Assembly: GCF_000331245.1 (NCBI RefSeq)
Contig: NZ_ANFZ01000009.1
Coordinates: forward strand, 558,001-622,000
DNA length: 64,000 nt
Direction: 5' to 3'
Source: Blastomonas sp. AAP53
GTDB lineage: Bacteria; Pseudomonadota; Alphaproteobacteria; Sphingomonadales; Sphingomonadaceae
Shown here: positions 1 to 9,556 of the stretch, piece after piece
Numbering within the stretch: the first letter of the stretch is position 1
Layout: each line of letters opens with the position of its first letter
The notes under the pieces: generated by a model
The model's database searches: none
What the model saw: the letters and a program-made list of their open reading frames with translations, nothing else
Told to the model about the DNA's origin: nothing
Made by a program: the position numbers and the translations under genes

Positions 1-504
1 GTCTATGCGCACACCCTGCAGGAATCGAATTTCCGCAGCGATGCGCGCAGCCCTGCAGATGCACGCGGGCTGATGCAGGTTCGCCCCGGCACCGCGCAGG
101 ACATGGCCCGGGCACGCGGCCAGTCGCTCGATGCCGGCGACCTCTACCAGCCCACGGTCAATCTCGAATATGGCCAGCGTTATCTGGAATTCCTCAACAC
201 CCGGCCCGAAACCCAGGGGCTGCTGCCCAAGATCATCGCCGCCTACAACGCAGGGCCCCTGCCCGTCAGTCGCTGGAACGAAAAGGTGCGCGACAATGGC
301 GATCCGCTCCTTTTCATCGAATCGATCCCCTATTGGGAAACCCGCGCCTATGTCGGCATCATCCTGCGCAACTACTGGATGTACGAAAAACAGGCGGGCG
401 TGAACTCCAAGAGCGCCACCGGGCTGGCGCAGGGCATGTGGCCGCGTTTTCCGCACGCTGGCGGCATCGAGCTAGTTCGGTTGAACACCGTGCAGAACAA
501 CTGA
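1..504 (+). CDS. Soluble lytic transglycosylase, 3' part (5' end outside window)
   Basis: The frame is open from the first base, so the N-terminus and start codon lie outside the window; 167 residues remain. They form the catalytic SLT (lysozyme-like) domain of a periplasmic lytic murein transglycosylase, which cleaves the MurNAc-GlcNAc bond of peptidoglycan with formation of 1,6-anhydro-MurNAc. Visible motifs in family order: QESNF with the catalytic Glu (residue 8 of the fragment), GLMQV, a VNLEYGQRYL segment and AAYNAGP. The tail ETRAYVGIILRNYWMYE is typical of the Slt70-like C-terminus. The stop is 6 bases before moaB, so the two may be co-transcribed, though no functional link is obvious. 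Confidence 0.9.
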   Translation, partial: VYAHTLQESNFRSDARSPADARGLMQVRPGTAQDMARARGQSLDAGDLYQPTVNLEYGQRYLEFLNTRPETQGLLPKIIAAYNAGPLPVSRWNEKVRDNGDPLLFIESIPYWETRAYVGIILRNYWMYEKQAGVNSKSATGLAQGMWPRFPHAGGIELVRLNTVQNN

Positions 505-510
505 AACGCC

Positions 511-1038
511 ATGCCGATTGACGAATCCCGGGCCTTCAAGCCGATCAACATCGCGCTGCTGACCATATCGGACACGCGCACCGCAGCCGATGACACCTCG
601 GGCGACATCCTGGCCGGGTTGATCACCGGCAAGGGCCACCGGCTCATCACCCGCGCGATCGAGCGCGACGATGTCGAGCGGCTGGTGGTGCGGCTGAACA
701 ACTGGATCGATGACCCCGAAATCGATGCGATCATCTCCACCGGTGGCACCGGCCTGACCGGGCGCGACATCACGCCCGAAGCGCTCGACCGGGTGAAGGA
801 AAAGGACATTCCGGGCTTTGGCGAGCTGTTCCGCTGGCTCAGTTACCAGACCATCGGCACCAGCACCGTGCAATCGCGCGCCTGTGCAGTGCTCTCGCGC
901 GGCACCTATATCTTCGCGCTGCCCGGATCGAACGGCGCGGTCAAGGATGGCTGGAATGGCATTCTCAACGAACAGCTCGACAGCCGCAACCGGCCCTGCA
1001 ACTTCATCGAACTGATGCCCAGGCTGCGCGAAACATAA
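511..1038 (+). CDS. moaB: Molybdenum cofactor biosynthesis protein MoaB
   Basis: 175 residues, usual size for the MoaB/MogA family that binds molybdopterin and, in active members, adenylylates it before molybdenum insertion. The MPT-binding signature GGTGLTGRD is at about residues 78-86, followed by PGFGELFR and LPGSNGAVKDGW, all family hallmarks. It starts with ATG just after the transglycosylase stop. The other molybdopterin genes of the window (moaA, moaD, moaE) are some 60 kb away at the right end, so the pathway is split. MoaB versus MogA is assigned from overall pattern and length and is less sure than the family. Confidence 0.9.
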   Translation: MPIDESRAFKPINIALLTISDTRTAADDTSGDILAGLITGKGHRLITRAIERDDVERLVVRLNNWIDDPEIDAIISTGGTGLTGRDITPEALDRVKEKDIPGFGELFRWLSYQTIGTSTVQSRACAVLSRGTYIFALPGSNGAVKDGWNGILNEQLDSRNRPCNFIELMPRLRET

Positions 1039-1054
1039 GCGCCCAGCGGCTCTG

Positions 1055-2287
1055 CTATCCCTGTTCAGCGGCGTCTGGCGGCAGCGGTGTCTGCACCGCC
1101 GCACCGATGCCCAGCTTCCTTGCCACCCATTTCATGCTCGGGCCCTGGATCACGCTGGACAGCAGCACCACGAAAAACACGATGTTGAAGATCGTGAACG
1201 CCCCCGGCACGCCTGCGACCATCGGGAAGGTCGCCAGCACGATCGGTACCGCTCCGCGCAACCCTGCCCATGACACGAACAGCTTCTTGCGCCAGTCGAG
1301 CGAGCGGAACGGGGCAAGGCAGATGAACACGCTCACCGGGCGTGCCACCAGCATCAGCACGAAGGTGATGCCAAGGCCTCGGACGATCACGTCCATCAGA
1401 TTGCTGGGGGCTACCAGCAGGCCCAAGGTCAGGAACATCACCACCTGCCCAAGCCAGGCCAGTCCATCCTGAAAGGTCGATATGATCTGCCGCGCGTCAT
1501 AGCTGCGGTTGCCGGCGACCAGGCCTGCGACATAGGCCGCCAGAAACCCATTGCCGCCGATGACTTCGGCAAGGCCATAGGCGATCAGGGCGGCGGCGAT
1601 CGAGACGACGAACGCCAGCCCGCTAGCCCGGTAGGCGCGACGCTTGAGAAGCTCGGGCAGCAGCCACCCCAGCCCCAGCCCGATGACGGCCCCCATCGCC
1701 ATCTGGCCGCCGAAACTGGGCAACAGGCTGAGCGGCGACGCACCCGGTTGCGCAATGAACAGCAAGGCCGCACCAACCATGAAAATCGCCATCGGGTCAT
1801 TGGTGCCCGATTCAAGTTCGATCAACGCTGGCACATCGCCGCCCAGGTCCAGCCCTGTGGAACGCAGGATCGCAAATACCGCCGCCGCATCGGTCGACGC
1901 CACGACCGAACCCAGCAAGAAGCCCTGAAACCAGCTGAAATCGAGCAGCATGACCGCAGCAAAGCCGGTAATCACCGCGCTGATCAGCACCCCGAACGTC
2001 GCGAGCACCAAGGCGGGCCGGACCATCTTTCGCACGGCCTGCCAGCTGGTATCCATGCCGCCGGAAAACAGAATGAAGATCAGGCAGGCCACGCCGACGC
2101 CCTGCGTCAGTTCATAATCGTCGAACGAGATACGACCGGGCCCATCGACCCCCGCCAGCATTCCCAGCCCCAGAAACCCGATCAGTGCGGGCAGCCCGAA
2201 CCGGCTCGTCAGCGAGCCTGCGATCACCGTGGTCAGCAGTAACGTGCCGATGACCAGAAGGGCGACAGGGAGGGGCAAGGTCGGCAT
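1055..2287 (-). CDS. CPA-type cation/proton antiporter (NhaP2/KefC-like), membrane domain only
   Basis: 410 residues made almost wholly of hydrophobic segments, consistent with about 12 membrane spans of the monovalent cation:proton antiporter fold. Conserved transport-site motifs are visible: STDAAAVF at about residues 131-138 and ESGTNDP at about 159-165, the Asp pair expected in Na+/H+ or K+/H+ exchangers. NhaP2-type proteins usually carry a cytoplasmic RCK/CorC-like C-terminal domain of roughly 150 residues; here the protein ends soon after the last span, so it is a short version. Substrate ion cannot be read from sequence. It converges with moaB, 16 bases apart. Confidence 0.85.
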   Translation of the reverse strand: MPTLPLPVALLVIGTLLLTTVIAGSLTSRFGLPALIGFLGLGMLAGVDGPGRISFDDYELTQGVGVACLIFILFSGGMDTSWQAVRKMVRPALVLATFGVLISAVITGFAAVMLLDFSWFQGFLLGSVVASTDAAAVFAILRSTGLDLGGDVPALIELESGTNDPMAIFMVGAALLFIAQPGASPLSLLPSFGGQMAMGAVIGLGLGWLLPELLKRRAYRASGLAFVVSIAAALIAYGLAEVIGGNGFLAAYVAGLVAGNRSYDARQIISTFQDGLAWLGQVVMFLTLGLLVAPSNLMDVIVRGLGITFVLMLVARPVSVFICLAPFRSLDWRKKLFVSWAGLRGAVPIVLATFPMVAGVPGAFTIFNIVFFVVLLSSVIQGPSMKWVARKLGIGAAVQTPLPPDAAEQG

Positions 2288-2398
2288 CTGGTCTTAAGAG
2301 CATCTGGACAGGCCCATAGCAAGGCGCTCCCCCCTCGGTTCCTCGCAAAGCCTGTGCTGCGCCTTGCAAATGTTCCTGCTTTGTACCATGATCGCGCG

Positions 2399-3478
2399 AT
2401 GCCCAGCCCCCCTCCTCTCAAAGGCCGTGGCGCACCGGCCAATGCGCCATCGACGCGCTTCAACCTGCCCCAGCATGAGGCCGACGGTGACTGGCTCGAT
2501 GCCATCAATATGGTCGACGACGGCCCGCCTCCGCTGCGTACAACGGTCACGCTGGAGCACCCCCGCTCAATCATCTCGCGCAACACTTCGCCAGACCTTC
2601 CGTTCGACCAGTCGATCAACGCCTATCGTGGCTGCGAGCACGGTTGCATCTATTGCTATGCGCGGCCCACGCATGCCTGGCTGGACCTGTCGCCGGGGCT
2701 GGATTTCGAAAGCCGCCTATTTGCCAAGCCCGATGCCGCCAAGCTGCTGCGCGCAACATTGCGCAAGCCGGGGTACGTGCCCAAGGTGATTGCATTAGGC
2801 ACGAACACCGACCCGTATCAGCCGATCGAGGCGCAATACCGTATCACGCGCGCGATTCTCGACGTCTGTCTGGAGGCACGCCATCCGGTGTCGATCACCA
2901 CCAAGTCGGACCGGGTGCTGGCCGATATCGATGTGCTGGCGCAGATGGCCAAGCTCAATCTGGTCGCGATTGCCCTGTCTGTCACGACGCTGGACGGCAC
3001 GATCGCGCGGACGCTGGAACCTCGCGCCGCTGCGCCTCGCAAGCGATTGGCGGCAATCAGGGCGCTGGCAGAGGCGGGTGTGCCGGTGCACATCAACATA
3101 TCGCCGGTCATCCCGGCGATCACCGACCATGAAATCGAGGGGCTGGTCGCAGCGGGGGCTGCGGCGGGTGCGCTTTCCGCCTCGTACATTCCGGTCCGCC
3201 TGCCGCACGAAGTGGCCCCGCTGTTCCGCGCCTGGCTCGATGCCCATTTCCCGGATCGCGCTGCCAGGGTGATGGGAATCATTCAGGACATGCGCGGCGG
3301 GCGCGACAATGATCCTGAATTCGGCAGCAGGATGCGCGGGTCCGGGCCATGGGCGGAACTTATTCGCACCCGTTTCCGCATCGCCGTCAGGCGCGCAGGC
3401 CTGAACCAGCACAAATGGACGCTCGATACCGCACAGTTCCGTGCGCCTGCCGATGGTTGTCAGGGCGAACTGTTCTAG
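2399..3478 (+). CDS. PA0069-family radical SAM protein
   Basis: 359 residues from the ATG at 2399; an upstream in-frame ATG at 2354 would add 15 residues unlike the family N-terminus, whereas PLKGRGAPAN right after the chosen start matches it. The 4Fe-4S cluster motif CEHGCIYCYAR has Cys 79, 83 and 86 (CxxxCxxC), so the enzyme should reductively cleave S-adenosylmethionine. The substrate of this family, related to spore photoproduct lyase by sequence (SplB-like), is not known to me. It is divergent from the antiporter, with about 110 bases between. Confidence 0.85.
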   Translation: MPSPPPLKGRGAPANAPSTRFNLPQHEADGDWLDAINMVDDGPPPLRTTVTLEHPRSIISRNTSPDLPFDQSINAYRGCEHGCIYCYARPTHAWLDLSPGLDFESRLFAKPDAAKLLRATLRKPGYVPKVIALGTNTDPYQPIEAQYRITRAILDVCLEARHPVSITTKSDRVLADIDVLAQMAKLNLVAIALSVTTLDGTIARTLEPRAAAPRKRLAAIRALAEAGVPVHINISPVIPAITDHEIEGLVAAGAAAGALSASYIPVRLPHEVAPLFRAWLDAHFPDRAARVMGIIQDMRGGRDNDPEFGSRMRGSGPWAELIRTRFRIAVRRAGLNQHKWTLDTAQFRAPADGCQGELF

Positions 3479-3500
3479 CCTCGCGCCCGGAGGTCATGGG

Positions 3501-4280
3501 CTAACCCTTGTAGCCGAACGCCTCTTTCGCCATCGCCACCAATGCAGGATCGGCATCGGGTAGGCTTTTGGGGACACTGGCCTCCAGTTTCTCGGCCACA
3601 TAAGTGAGCACGGCGATGCGCGCGGCTTTCTTGTTATTGCCGTCGAACACTGCCCAGGGCGCCCAGCGCGTATCGGTCTGGCGGAACATGTCATGCTTCG
3701 CCTCGAGATACTCGCCGCGCTTGCCCCTGTTGCGAAAGTCCTCTGCGGTCACCTTCCACCGTTTTTCAGGGACGTCGAGCCGATCGGCGAGGCGCTTGTC
3801 CTGCGTCGCCTGGGTGACGTGCAGGAACACCTTGATGATCGCGGTGCCGCCATCGACCTGCTGCGCCTCGAACTCGTTGATCTCGTCATAGCCGCGCTTC
3901 CAGTCGCGCTCGCTGCACAGCCCTTCGACCCGTTCGACCAGGACACGCCCGTACCACGACCGGTCGAACACTGCGATCTCGCGGCTTCCCGGCAGTTTCT
4001 GCCAGAAGCGCCACAGGAAATGGCGGTCCTTTTCAACCGCAGTCGGCGCGCCGATCGGGTAGACCTGAAAGTAACGCGGGTCCCATTCGGATGTCATCCG
4101 CTTGACGATCCCGCCCTTGCCGGCAGCATCCCAGCCTTCCATCACGATGATCGCGCGCTTGCCATGGACGATATGCCGGGCATGCGCATGCGAGAGCCGC
4201 TCCTGCAGCGCCTTCAGCGCCTCGCCGTAATCGCCATCAAAGCCTGCGCCCTTCTCATATTGCTCAAGCTTGATGCTCAT
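3501..4280 (-). CDS. ppk2: Polyphosphate kinase 2 family protein
   Basis: 259 residues, single PPK2 domain (class I size). Walker A-like GWDAAGKGG at residues 49-57 and Walker B-like FDRSWYGR at 105-112, followed by the lid region with DRLDVPEKRWK. PPK2 enzymes use polyphosphate to phosphorylate nucleotides, mainly NDP to NTP for class I. Its start codon overlaps the stop of the upstream gene as ATGA (4277-4280), so the two are translationally coupled. PPK1 and exopolyphosphatase are encoded 12 kb away in the same window, giving the cell both polyphosphate synthesis and use. Nucleotide preference cannot be assigned. Confidence 0.92.
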   Translation of the reverse strand: MSIKLEQYEKGAGFDGDYGEALKALQERLSHAHARHIVHGKRAIIVMEGWDAAGKGGIVKRMTSEWDPRYFQVYPIGAPTAVEKDRHFLWRFWQKLPGSREIAVFDRSWYGRVLVERVEGLCSERDWKRGYDEINEFEAQQVDGGTAIIKVFLHVTQATQDKRLADRLDVPEKRWKVTAEDFRNRGKRGEYLEAKHDMFRQTDTRWAPWAVFDGNNKKAARIAVLTYVAEKLEASVPKSLPDADPALVAMAKEAFGYKG

Positions 4281-5251
4281 GTTCCGTCTCCCTGCAGCCG
4301 TGCCTCGCGTTCGGCATAGTCCGCTTCTGCCAGACGGCGCGCGGCAATTCTATCGAATGCCGCGTTGATGGCACGTTCGCGCGGCAGCAGGGTCTGCGCC
4401 TGCCGATAGCGTACCAGAGCGTCGTCCAGTTCGCCGCGCTGCTCGGCGCACAGCGCAAGATTGAAGACAACCGAGCTCTGCCCCGGAACCTCGGTATCGA
4501 GCGCCTGCCAGATGTCACATGCGCCTTGCGGATTGCGGGCGGTGGCCTTCAGCGCGTCGCGGAAGCGGTTGGACTGGTCCTTGTCGAGGCCCTTGCGCAC
4601 CTCGAGCACCCGTATGTCATCGGCACGATAGTCCGGCGCGATGTCGATGCGGACCTCGTCGGCAATCCGTTCGACGAGCATCGACACGGTATCGGGTATG
4701 CTCCGGTTGGCTTGCCGGTCAGGGCAGACCACCACCTGATCGCGCTGCGACAGTTGCCGCTGGTAGACGATGCCGCCATCGTCGAGGCGGGCCATCCGCA
4801 GCGACGGGTTGAGCGTGACGATGCGGCGCTGGCAGCGGATCTTGACCTCTTCCTCGCGCACGCACTTGTTGTTGCCATCGCGCTCGGCGCATTCCTTGCG
4901 CGTTTCTTCGACCGGCTGGTTCTCGATCACGGCATTGGCGATGCCGGACAGCACGGCATCGGCGGGTGCGCTCGACCGTTCGGCCACGACGCGGAAATAG
5001 GGCTGACCCAGCACGGCGACCTGCGCCAGCGTCCCTTCCAGCGCAAAGGAAAGCTCGCGCCCCTCGCGGCCGCCAAAGCGTTCAACCACGATCGATCCCA
5101 CCTGCGCCGCTTCGCGATTACGCGCAGGATACAGCGCCTGCACCGTCAGGGTTTCGGCGGTGGCGGGCACGGCGGTACAACCCAGCGCAAGAGCAATGAG
5201 CAGGCGCCCCAAACGCCCGCGATGGATGAGTTGATGTTCAGCTTCTGACAT
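4277..5251 (-). CDS. Secreted TPR-like protein of unknown function
   Basis: 324 residues, not assigned to a named family. A signal peptide is visible (basic start, hydrophobic LLIALALGC, then PATAE); signal peptidase I cleavage after ATA is more likely than lipidation because the residue three before the Cys is not the usual Leu/Val. The C-terminal third (about 235-310) reads like one or two tetratricopeptide repeats (VVFNLALCAEQRGELDDALVRYRQAQTLLP). The middle has paired cysteines (KECAERDGNNKCVREEEVKIRC). It is upstream of and coupled to ppk2, which is unusual and suggests a shared physiological condition, but no role is shown. Confidence 0.7.
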   Translation of the reverse strand: MSEAEHQLIHRGRLGRLLIALALGCTAVPATAETLTVQALYPARNREAAQVGSIVVERFGGREGRELSFALEGTLAQVAVLGQPYFRVVAERSSAPADAVLSGIANAVIENQPVEETRKECAERDGNNKCVREEEVKIRCQRRIVTLNPSLRMARLDDGGIVYQRQLSQRDQVVVCPDRQANRSIPDTVSMLVERIADEVRIDIAPDYRADDIRVLEVRKGLDKDQSNRFRDALKATARNPQGACDIWQALDTEVPGQSSVVFNLALCAEQRGELDDALVRYRQAQTLLPRERAINAAFDRIAARRLAEADYAEREARLQGDGT

Positions 5252-5367
5252 GATTGCCGCCCCAGATCCGATATGCAGGCAAGCCCGCGATTCCGTTGAA
5301 ATGTAACATAAACTTGGCCCTAGTCATGTGACAATGCTGTGCCTGACATCACTGGATCGAATGAAAA

Positions 5368-5748
5368 TCAGGCAGGGATGCAGGGCACGCCATACTGGTG
5401 CAAAACCATGTCTGCGCTGACCAGACACGCCTGCTCAACTTGGGCCTGCGCAAGCAGCAGATGATCGAACGGGTCACCATGGTGATGCGGCAGATGCGTA
5501 AGCGCCAGGAGGTGCACATTTGACAGGCCAAGCAGGTCGAAGCCGAATTCAGGCAGGCGCGGCAGGATTTCACCGGGGCCGACGTGCAATTTGCCTATCC
5601 GTTGCTTGATTGCGGTTTCCCACAAGGAAACCTGGCTGACCAACACGCCATTGGAGGGCTCTGAAATCAATGCGCGCGTCTTGCGCGTCAGGCGCGGATC
5701 ATCGTCCAGCCACCAGAGCAGAATGTGGGTGTCCAGCAGCAGCTTCAC
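5368..5748 (-). CDS. PIN-domain toxin, VapC-like ribonuclease
   Basis: 126 residues covering one PIN domain. Acidic metal-site residues are in place: D6 in LLDTHILLWW, E44 in SLWETAIK, D92/D95 in GDPFDHLLLAQA and D113 in SADMVL. The DTHILLWWL opening and HGDPFDHLL motif are typical of the VapC subgroup found in alphaproteobacteria. Such toxins cut tRNA or rRNA when freed from antitoxin. It follows its presumed antitoxin gene by 12 bases in the usual antitoxin-toxin order. All catalytic residues are intact, so it is likely functional. Confidence 0.88.
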   Translation of the reverse strand: MKLLLDTHILLWWLDDDPRLTRKTRALISEPSNGVLVSQVSLWETAIKQRIGKLHVGPGEILPRLPEFGFDLLGLSNVHLLALTHLPHHHGDPFDHLLLAQAQVEQACLVSADMVLHQYGVPCIPA

Positions 5749-5760
5749 GGCACCAGCCTA

Positions 5761-6096
5761 TCAGGACTGCGATGGCTCGGAGCCGTAATCCCACGCCTCG
5801 AAGCTGGCCAAGATATCCTCCGGCCATTCGTCAAAATCATCCGTCATATGAATCTGACCGCGCAACGCCCCAGGCTGGCGCGGCTTTTTGAGAGGCACGA
5901 ATTGCTGCGCAGGCTGTGACTGGAACGGCATCGACATTTCGCGCACTCCCCGATCCGACGCACCCGGCGCGCCGCCCATAGAAACGTCCTGCAGATACGC
6001 CTTGACCATGGCCGAAAGCGAGGTGCCCAGTTCGGCGGCGCGGATCCGCGCCAGCCGATGGGTTTCGTCATCCAGTGCGATGGTCACATTCTTCAT
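5761..6096 (-). CDS. Antitoxin partner of the PIN toxin (ribbon-helix-helix N-terminus)
   Basis: 111 residues from ATG 6096; a TTG two codons earlier is possible but less likely. The N-terminus (MKNVTIALDDETHRLARIRAAELGTSLSAMVKAYL) fits a ribbon-helix-helix DNA-binding domain. A Pro/Gln-rich linker follows, and the end (GQIHMTDDFDEWPEDILASFE) resembles the toxin-binding tail of VapB/Phd antitoxins, with the DDFD motif and an IL-hydrophobic anchor. At 111 residues it is longer than most VapB proteins (70-90). Expected to repress its own promoter together with the toxin. Confidence 0.82.
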   Translation of the reverse strand: MKNVTIALDDETHRLARIRAAELGTSLSAMVKAYLQDVSMGGAPGASDRGVREMSMPFQSQPAQQFVPLKKPRQPGALRGQIHMTDDFDEWPEDILASFEAWDYGSEPSQS

Positions 6097-6133
6097 GACC
6101 AACGCAGTATCACAGTTTCACAGTCCGGACAAG

Positions 6134-7912
6134 TTAGCCCTTCTGCTGCTCGGCAATCCGGATATTGAGTTCGCGCAACTGCTTGAGGCTGACCGGCGAC
6201 GGCGCGCCCATCATCAGGTCTTCCGCCTTCTGGTTCATCGGGAACAGCACGACCTCGCGGATGTTGGGTTCATCGGCGAGCAGCATCACCATGCGGTCGA
6301 CGCCCGGTGCCGAACCACCATGCGGCGGTGCGCCGAACTTGAACGCGTTGATCATGCCGGAGAAGTTCTTCTCGACGTCTTCCTTGCTGTAGCCTGCGAT
6401 CTCGAACGCCTTGTACATGATGTCCGGCCGGTGGTTCCGGATCGCGCCCGACGACAGCTCGACGCCGTTGCAGACGATGTCGTACTGCCACGCAAGGATG
6501 TCGAGCGGGTCCATCGTTTCCAGCGCTTCCATCTCACCCTGCGGCATCGAGAACGGGTTGTGGCTGAAGTCGATCTTCTTGGCGTCCTCGTCATATTCGA
6601 ACATCGGGAAGTCGACGATCCAGCAGAACTTGAACACGCCCTGTTCGATCAGGTTCAGCTGTTCGCCCACGCGGGTGCGCGCCGCGCCTGCCAGCTTGGC
6701 CGCCTGAAGCTCCTTGCCTGCAGCAAAGAACACGCCGTCATTGGGTCCAAGGCCGAGCTCTGCGATCAGCTTGGCGGTGCCTTCCTCACCATGGTTCTTG
6801 GCGATCGGGCCGCCGGGAACGCCGTCGCGGATGTTGATATAGCCGAGACCCGCATGGCCTTCGCTGCGCGCCCAGTCGTTCATGTCGTCGAAGAACTTGC
6901 GGCTCATCGCGCCCGCGCCGGGGGCCGGGATCGCACGGACCTTGCCGCCCGAACCCACGATCTTGTCGAACAGGCCAAAGCCCGATCCGACGAAATGGTC
7001 GGTGACATCGCTGATCACCAGCGGATTGCGCAGATCGGGCTTGTCCGATCCGTATTTCAGCATGGATTCGCGATAGGGAATGCGCGGGAACGCGCCTTCG
7101 GTCACGGCCTTGCCGTTGGCGAACTCCTTGAACACGCCGCCAAGCACTGGTTCGAGCGCGGCGAACACATCGTCCTGCGTCACGAAGCTCATCTCGAGGT
7201 CGAGCTGGTAGAATTCGCCGGGGCTGCGGTCGGCGCGCGCGTCTTCATCGCGGAAGCACGGGGCGATCTGGAAATAGCGGTCAAAGCCCGCCACCATCAG
7301 CAGCTGCTTGAACATCTGCGGCGCCTGCGGCAGCGCGTAGAACTTGCCGGGGTGCACGCGGCTGGGCACCAGATAATCGCGCGCGCCTTCGGGCGACGAT
7401 GCGGTCAGGATCGGGGTCTGGAACTCGGTAAAGCCCTGATCGACCATGCGCTTGCGCAACGATGCGATCACCTGAGAGCGCAGCATGATGTTGCGGTGCA
7501 GGCGTTCACGGCGCAGATCGAGGAAGCGATAGCGCAGGCGGATATCCTCGGGATACTCCTGCTCGCCTGCCACCGGCATCGGCAGTTCGTCGGCGGCAGA
7601 CTGGATGATCACTTCGGCCGCGCGCACTTCGATCTCACCCGTCGGCAGGTTCGCGTTCACCGTCTCGGGCGAGCGCGCCACCACCGTGCCGGTCACGGTC
7701 ACGACGCTTTCGACGCGCAGCCGCTCGAGCGCGGCAAAGGCCGGGCTGTCGGAATCGGTGACGATCTGGGTCAGCCCATAATGGTCACGCAGGTCGATAA
7801 ACAGCAGATTGCCGTGATCACGCTTGCGGTGGATCCAGCCTGACAGGCGAACCTGCTGGCCGACATCGGAAGCGCGAAGCGCGGTGCAATTGTGGGTGCG
7901 ATATGCGTGCAT
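6134..7912 (-). CDS. aspS: Aspartyl-tRNA synthetase
   Basis: 592 residues, full length for the bacterial type with an inserted GAD domain. Start chosen at ATG 7912 because HAYRTHNC immediately follows, as in the family; an upstream in-frame ATG would add nine residues. An N-terminal OB-fold anticodon domain ([24 protein letters not shown]) is followed by class II core motifs: [27 protein letters not shown] and [11 protein letters not shown], ending with GVDRMVML. The alphaproteobacterial enzyme is commonly non-discriminating and also charges tRNA-Asn; whether GatCAB or AsnRS is present cannot be seen here. Confidence 0.97.
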   Translation of the reverse strand: MHAYRTHNCTALRASDVGQQVRLSGWIHRKRDHGNLLFIDLRDHYGLTQIVTDSDSPAFAALERLRVESVVTVTGTVVARSPETVNANLPTGEIEVRAAEVIIQSAADELPMPVAGEQEYPEDIRLRYRFLDLRRERLHRNIMLRSQVIASLRKRMVDQGFTEFQTPILTASSPEGARDYLVPSRVHPGKFYALPQAPQMFKQLLMVAGFDRYFQIAPCFRDEDARADRSPGEFYQLDLEMSFVTQDDVFAALEPVLGGVFKEFANGKAVTEGAFPRIPYRESMLKYGSDKPDLRNPLVISDVTDHFVGSGFGLFDKIVGSGGKVRAIPAPGAGAMSRKFFDDMNDWARSEGHAGLGYINIRDGVPGGPIAKNHGEEGTAKLIAELGLGPNDGVFFAAGKELQAAKLAGAARTRVGEQLNLIEQGVFKFCWIVDFPMFEYDEDAKKIDFSHNPFSMPQGEMEALETMDPLDILAWQYDIVCNGVELSSGAIRNHRPDIMYKAFEIAGYSKEDVEKNFSGMINAFKFGAPPHGGSAPGVDRMVMLLADEPNIREVVLFPMNQKAEDLMMGAPSPVSLKQLRELNIRIAEQQKG

Positions 7913-8044
7913 GAAAACCGTCAATCCTGATCGTGACATGGGGGCCGCAAACCTGCCTTTGCGGACAGCTGCGCTACAGCGCGGCTAACACCGTGCTGCC
8001 GCGCTTTTGTCAAGCTTTGTGCGTTGCCGCCCTGCCCTGCACCT

Positions 8045-9556
8045 TCAATCGATCAGCCCCAGATGCACCAGCGGATCGCTCCGGAACACCGCAATGTCGC
8101 CAGGATCGGCAAGCAGCCGTCGCTGTGCCAGGCGGAACCTGCGATAGTCATCGCCATAGTCGCTGGCGACACGCGCGGCATCCAGATCGTTGGTCTTGCC
8201 CCAATGGCGGGTAAACCGGATGCCCATTGCGTCCAGCCTGGCTACCACGGCACGATAGCTGCGATGGCTGACATCGCTGCGGGGGCCATCGAAATCGATC
8301 ACCACATTGTTCTCGAACCGCGCCGGTGCCAGCAGTCCTGCCGCACGCTGCATGAAGCGCAGGGTGACGACAGTACCGCCGCCGCCGTTCAGGAATGCCT
8401 CGATCAGCGGATCGAACGCGCGCTCCAGATCGGATCGCGCCATCGTCACCGAGCCATTGAACAGGTTGGCGATCGGGTTGTGCGGCTCTGTCGTATGGCC
8501 CCAGGTCGCGACCGCCTCCGGATCCGATATGTCGCGTTGCGTGGCATAGCCCGCCCGCATCGCCAGTTGCAGCACATCGGCTCTGAACAGGTCCAGCCCC
8601 GCCATCGCCTTGCCGATCAGCGTCAGCGCATCGTGGCCGGCTCCTGCCAGAGGACGCGGCGGTGGAGGGATCCCCGGATCGAAATCACGCAGATACAACA
8701 ATCGCAGCAGCGCATCCCTGGTGAAGGGGGCGAACGGGTTGAGAATTACCTGGACGAAATGCGGCTGCTCATCCAGCGCCAGCGCGCGCGAGAACCCGCG
8801 AAAATCGCCGTTCGCCAGCCGGGTGATATCGCCGCGGGCCAGCTTCGCACGCTTCTGGATATTGCGGACCATGTAGATGGGAACGCATTCAATCACCATC
8901 GCGGTGACAAAGCCCATCGCGCCGACCGCCACCTGGCAAGCGGCGAAAACATCGTCATCGCGGAAGATCGTGCTGCCGGTCGCGCCCACGAAATCGGGCG
9001 ACATCACTGGCTGATGGGGTTCCACCCAGAACACGCCCGATGGCGTGACGACCTGCAGCGCGCGGACATGGTCCTGAATCCCCCCTGCTGCCAGCACGCT
9101 GCCATGCGTGCCCGTGGCACAGGCCCCCGCCCAGGTCTGGCCGTTGCTGGCCCCGCCGGTCCTGAGGCTCAGCCCCAGCTCTTCTGCACTGTCGTTGACC
9201 TCATCGACCGTCGCACCTGCCTGCACCAGCATCAAGCAAGAGGCGTCACGGCCCGGCGCTACGTCTCTTGCCGTGAGGCGAAAACAGCGGTTGATGTTGC
9301 GTGTCTCGACCAGCCACCCGCCCTGAACGACGGAAATGGGCGACGGTGACCAGCCCGCGCCCAGCGGACGCACCTGCTGCCCGGCCTGACGTGCCTGCTG
9401 CAGAAGTGCCAGCACATCGTGCGCGACATCACGCAACACCGCCCGACCGGTCGATGCCGTGCTGTTCTGCAATTCTACAAGATCGGAGAGGTCTGCCGAT
9501 TCGGTACCATGATAGTTGACCCAATGCCTTGGGCCATGACGCAGCGGTGCCGGCAT
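8045..9556 (-). CDS. FAD-linked oxidase, aldonolactone-oxidase-like
   Basis: 503 residues. The first half is a PCMH-type FAD domain: VRPLGAGWSPSP, VQAGATVDEVN and GACATGTHGS. The C-terminal part carries the HWGK motif (TRHWGKTNDLD) characteristic of the ALO domain of gulono/arabinono-lactone oxidases. It would oxidise a sugar lactone or related alcohol with O2 or another acceptor. No clear signal peptide is visible, and the substrate is unknown. Its ATG overlaps the stop of the small upstream membrane protein as TGATG (9554-9558), which suggests translational coupling and perhaps a membrane partner. Confidence 0.75.
   Translation of the reverse strand: MPAPLRHGPRHWVNYHGTESADLSDLVELQNSTASTGRAVLRDVAHDVLALLQQARQAGQQVRPLGAGWSPSPISVVQGGWLVETRNINRCFRLTARDVAPGRDASCLMLVQAGATVDEVNDSAEELGLSLRTGGASNGQTWAGACATGTHGSVLAAGGIQDHVRALQVVTPSGVFWVEPHQPVMSPDFVGATGSTIFRDDDVFAACQVAVGAMGFVTAMVIECVPIYMVRNIQKRAKLARGDITRLANGDFRGFSRALALDEQPHFVQVILNPFAPFTRDALLRLLYLRDFDPGIPPPPRPLAGAGHDALTLIGKAMAGLDLFRADVLQLAMRAGYATQRDISDPEAVATWGHTTEPHNPIANLFNGSVTMARSDLERAFDPLIEAFLNGGGGTVVTLRFMQRAAGLLAPARFENNVVIDFDGPRSDVSHRSYRAVVARLDAMGIRFTRHWGKTNDLDAARVASDYGDDYRRFRLAQRRLLADPGDIAVFRSDPLVHLGLID

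Noticed and set aside
511-1038. moaB as part of the moaA-moaD-moaE operon
   Set aside because: The genes are about 59 kb apart and on opposite strands.
5888-7843. 651-codon open frame opposite aspS
   Set aside because: It mirrors aspS codon by codon; the His/Arg-rich translation is the usual antisense shadow of a GC-rich gene and has no recognisable domain.
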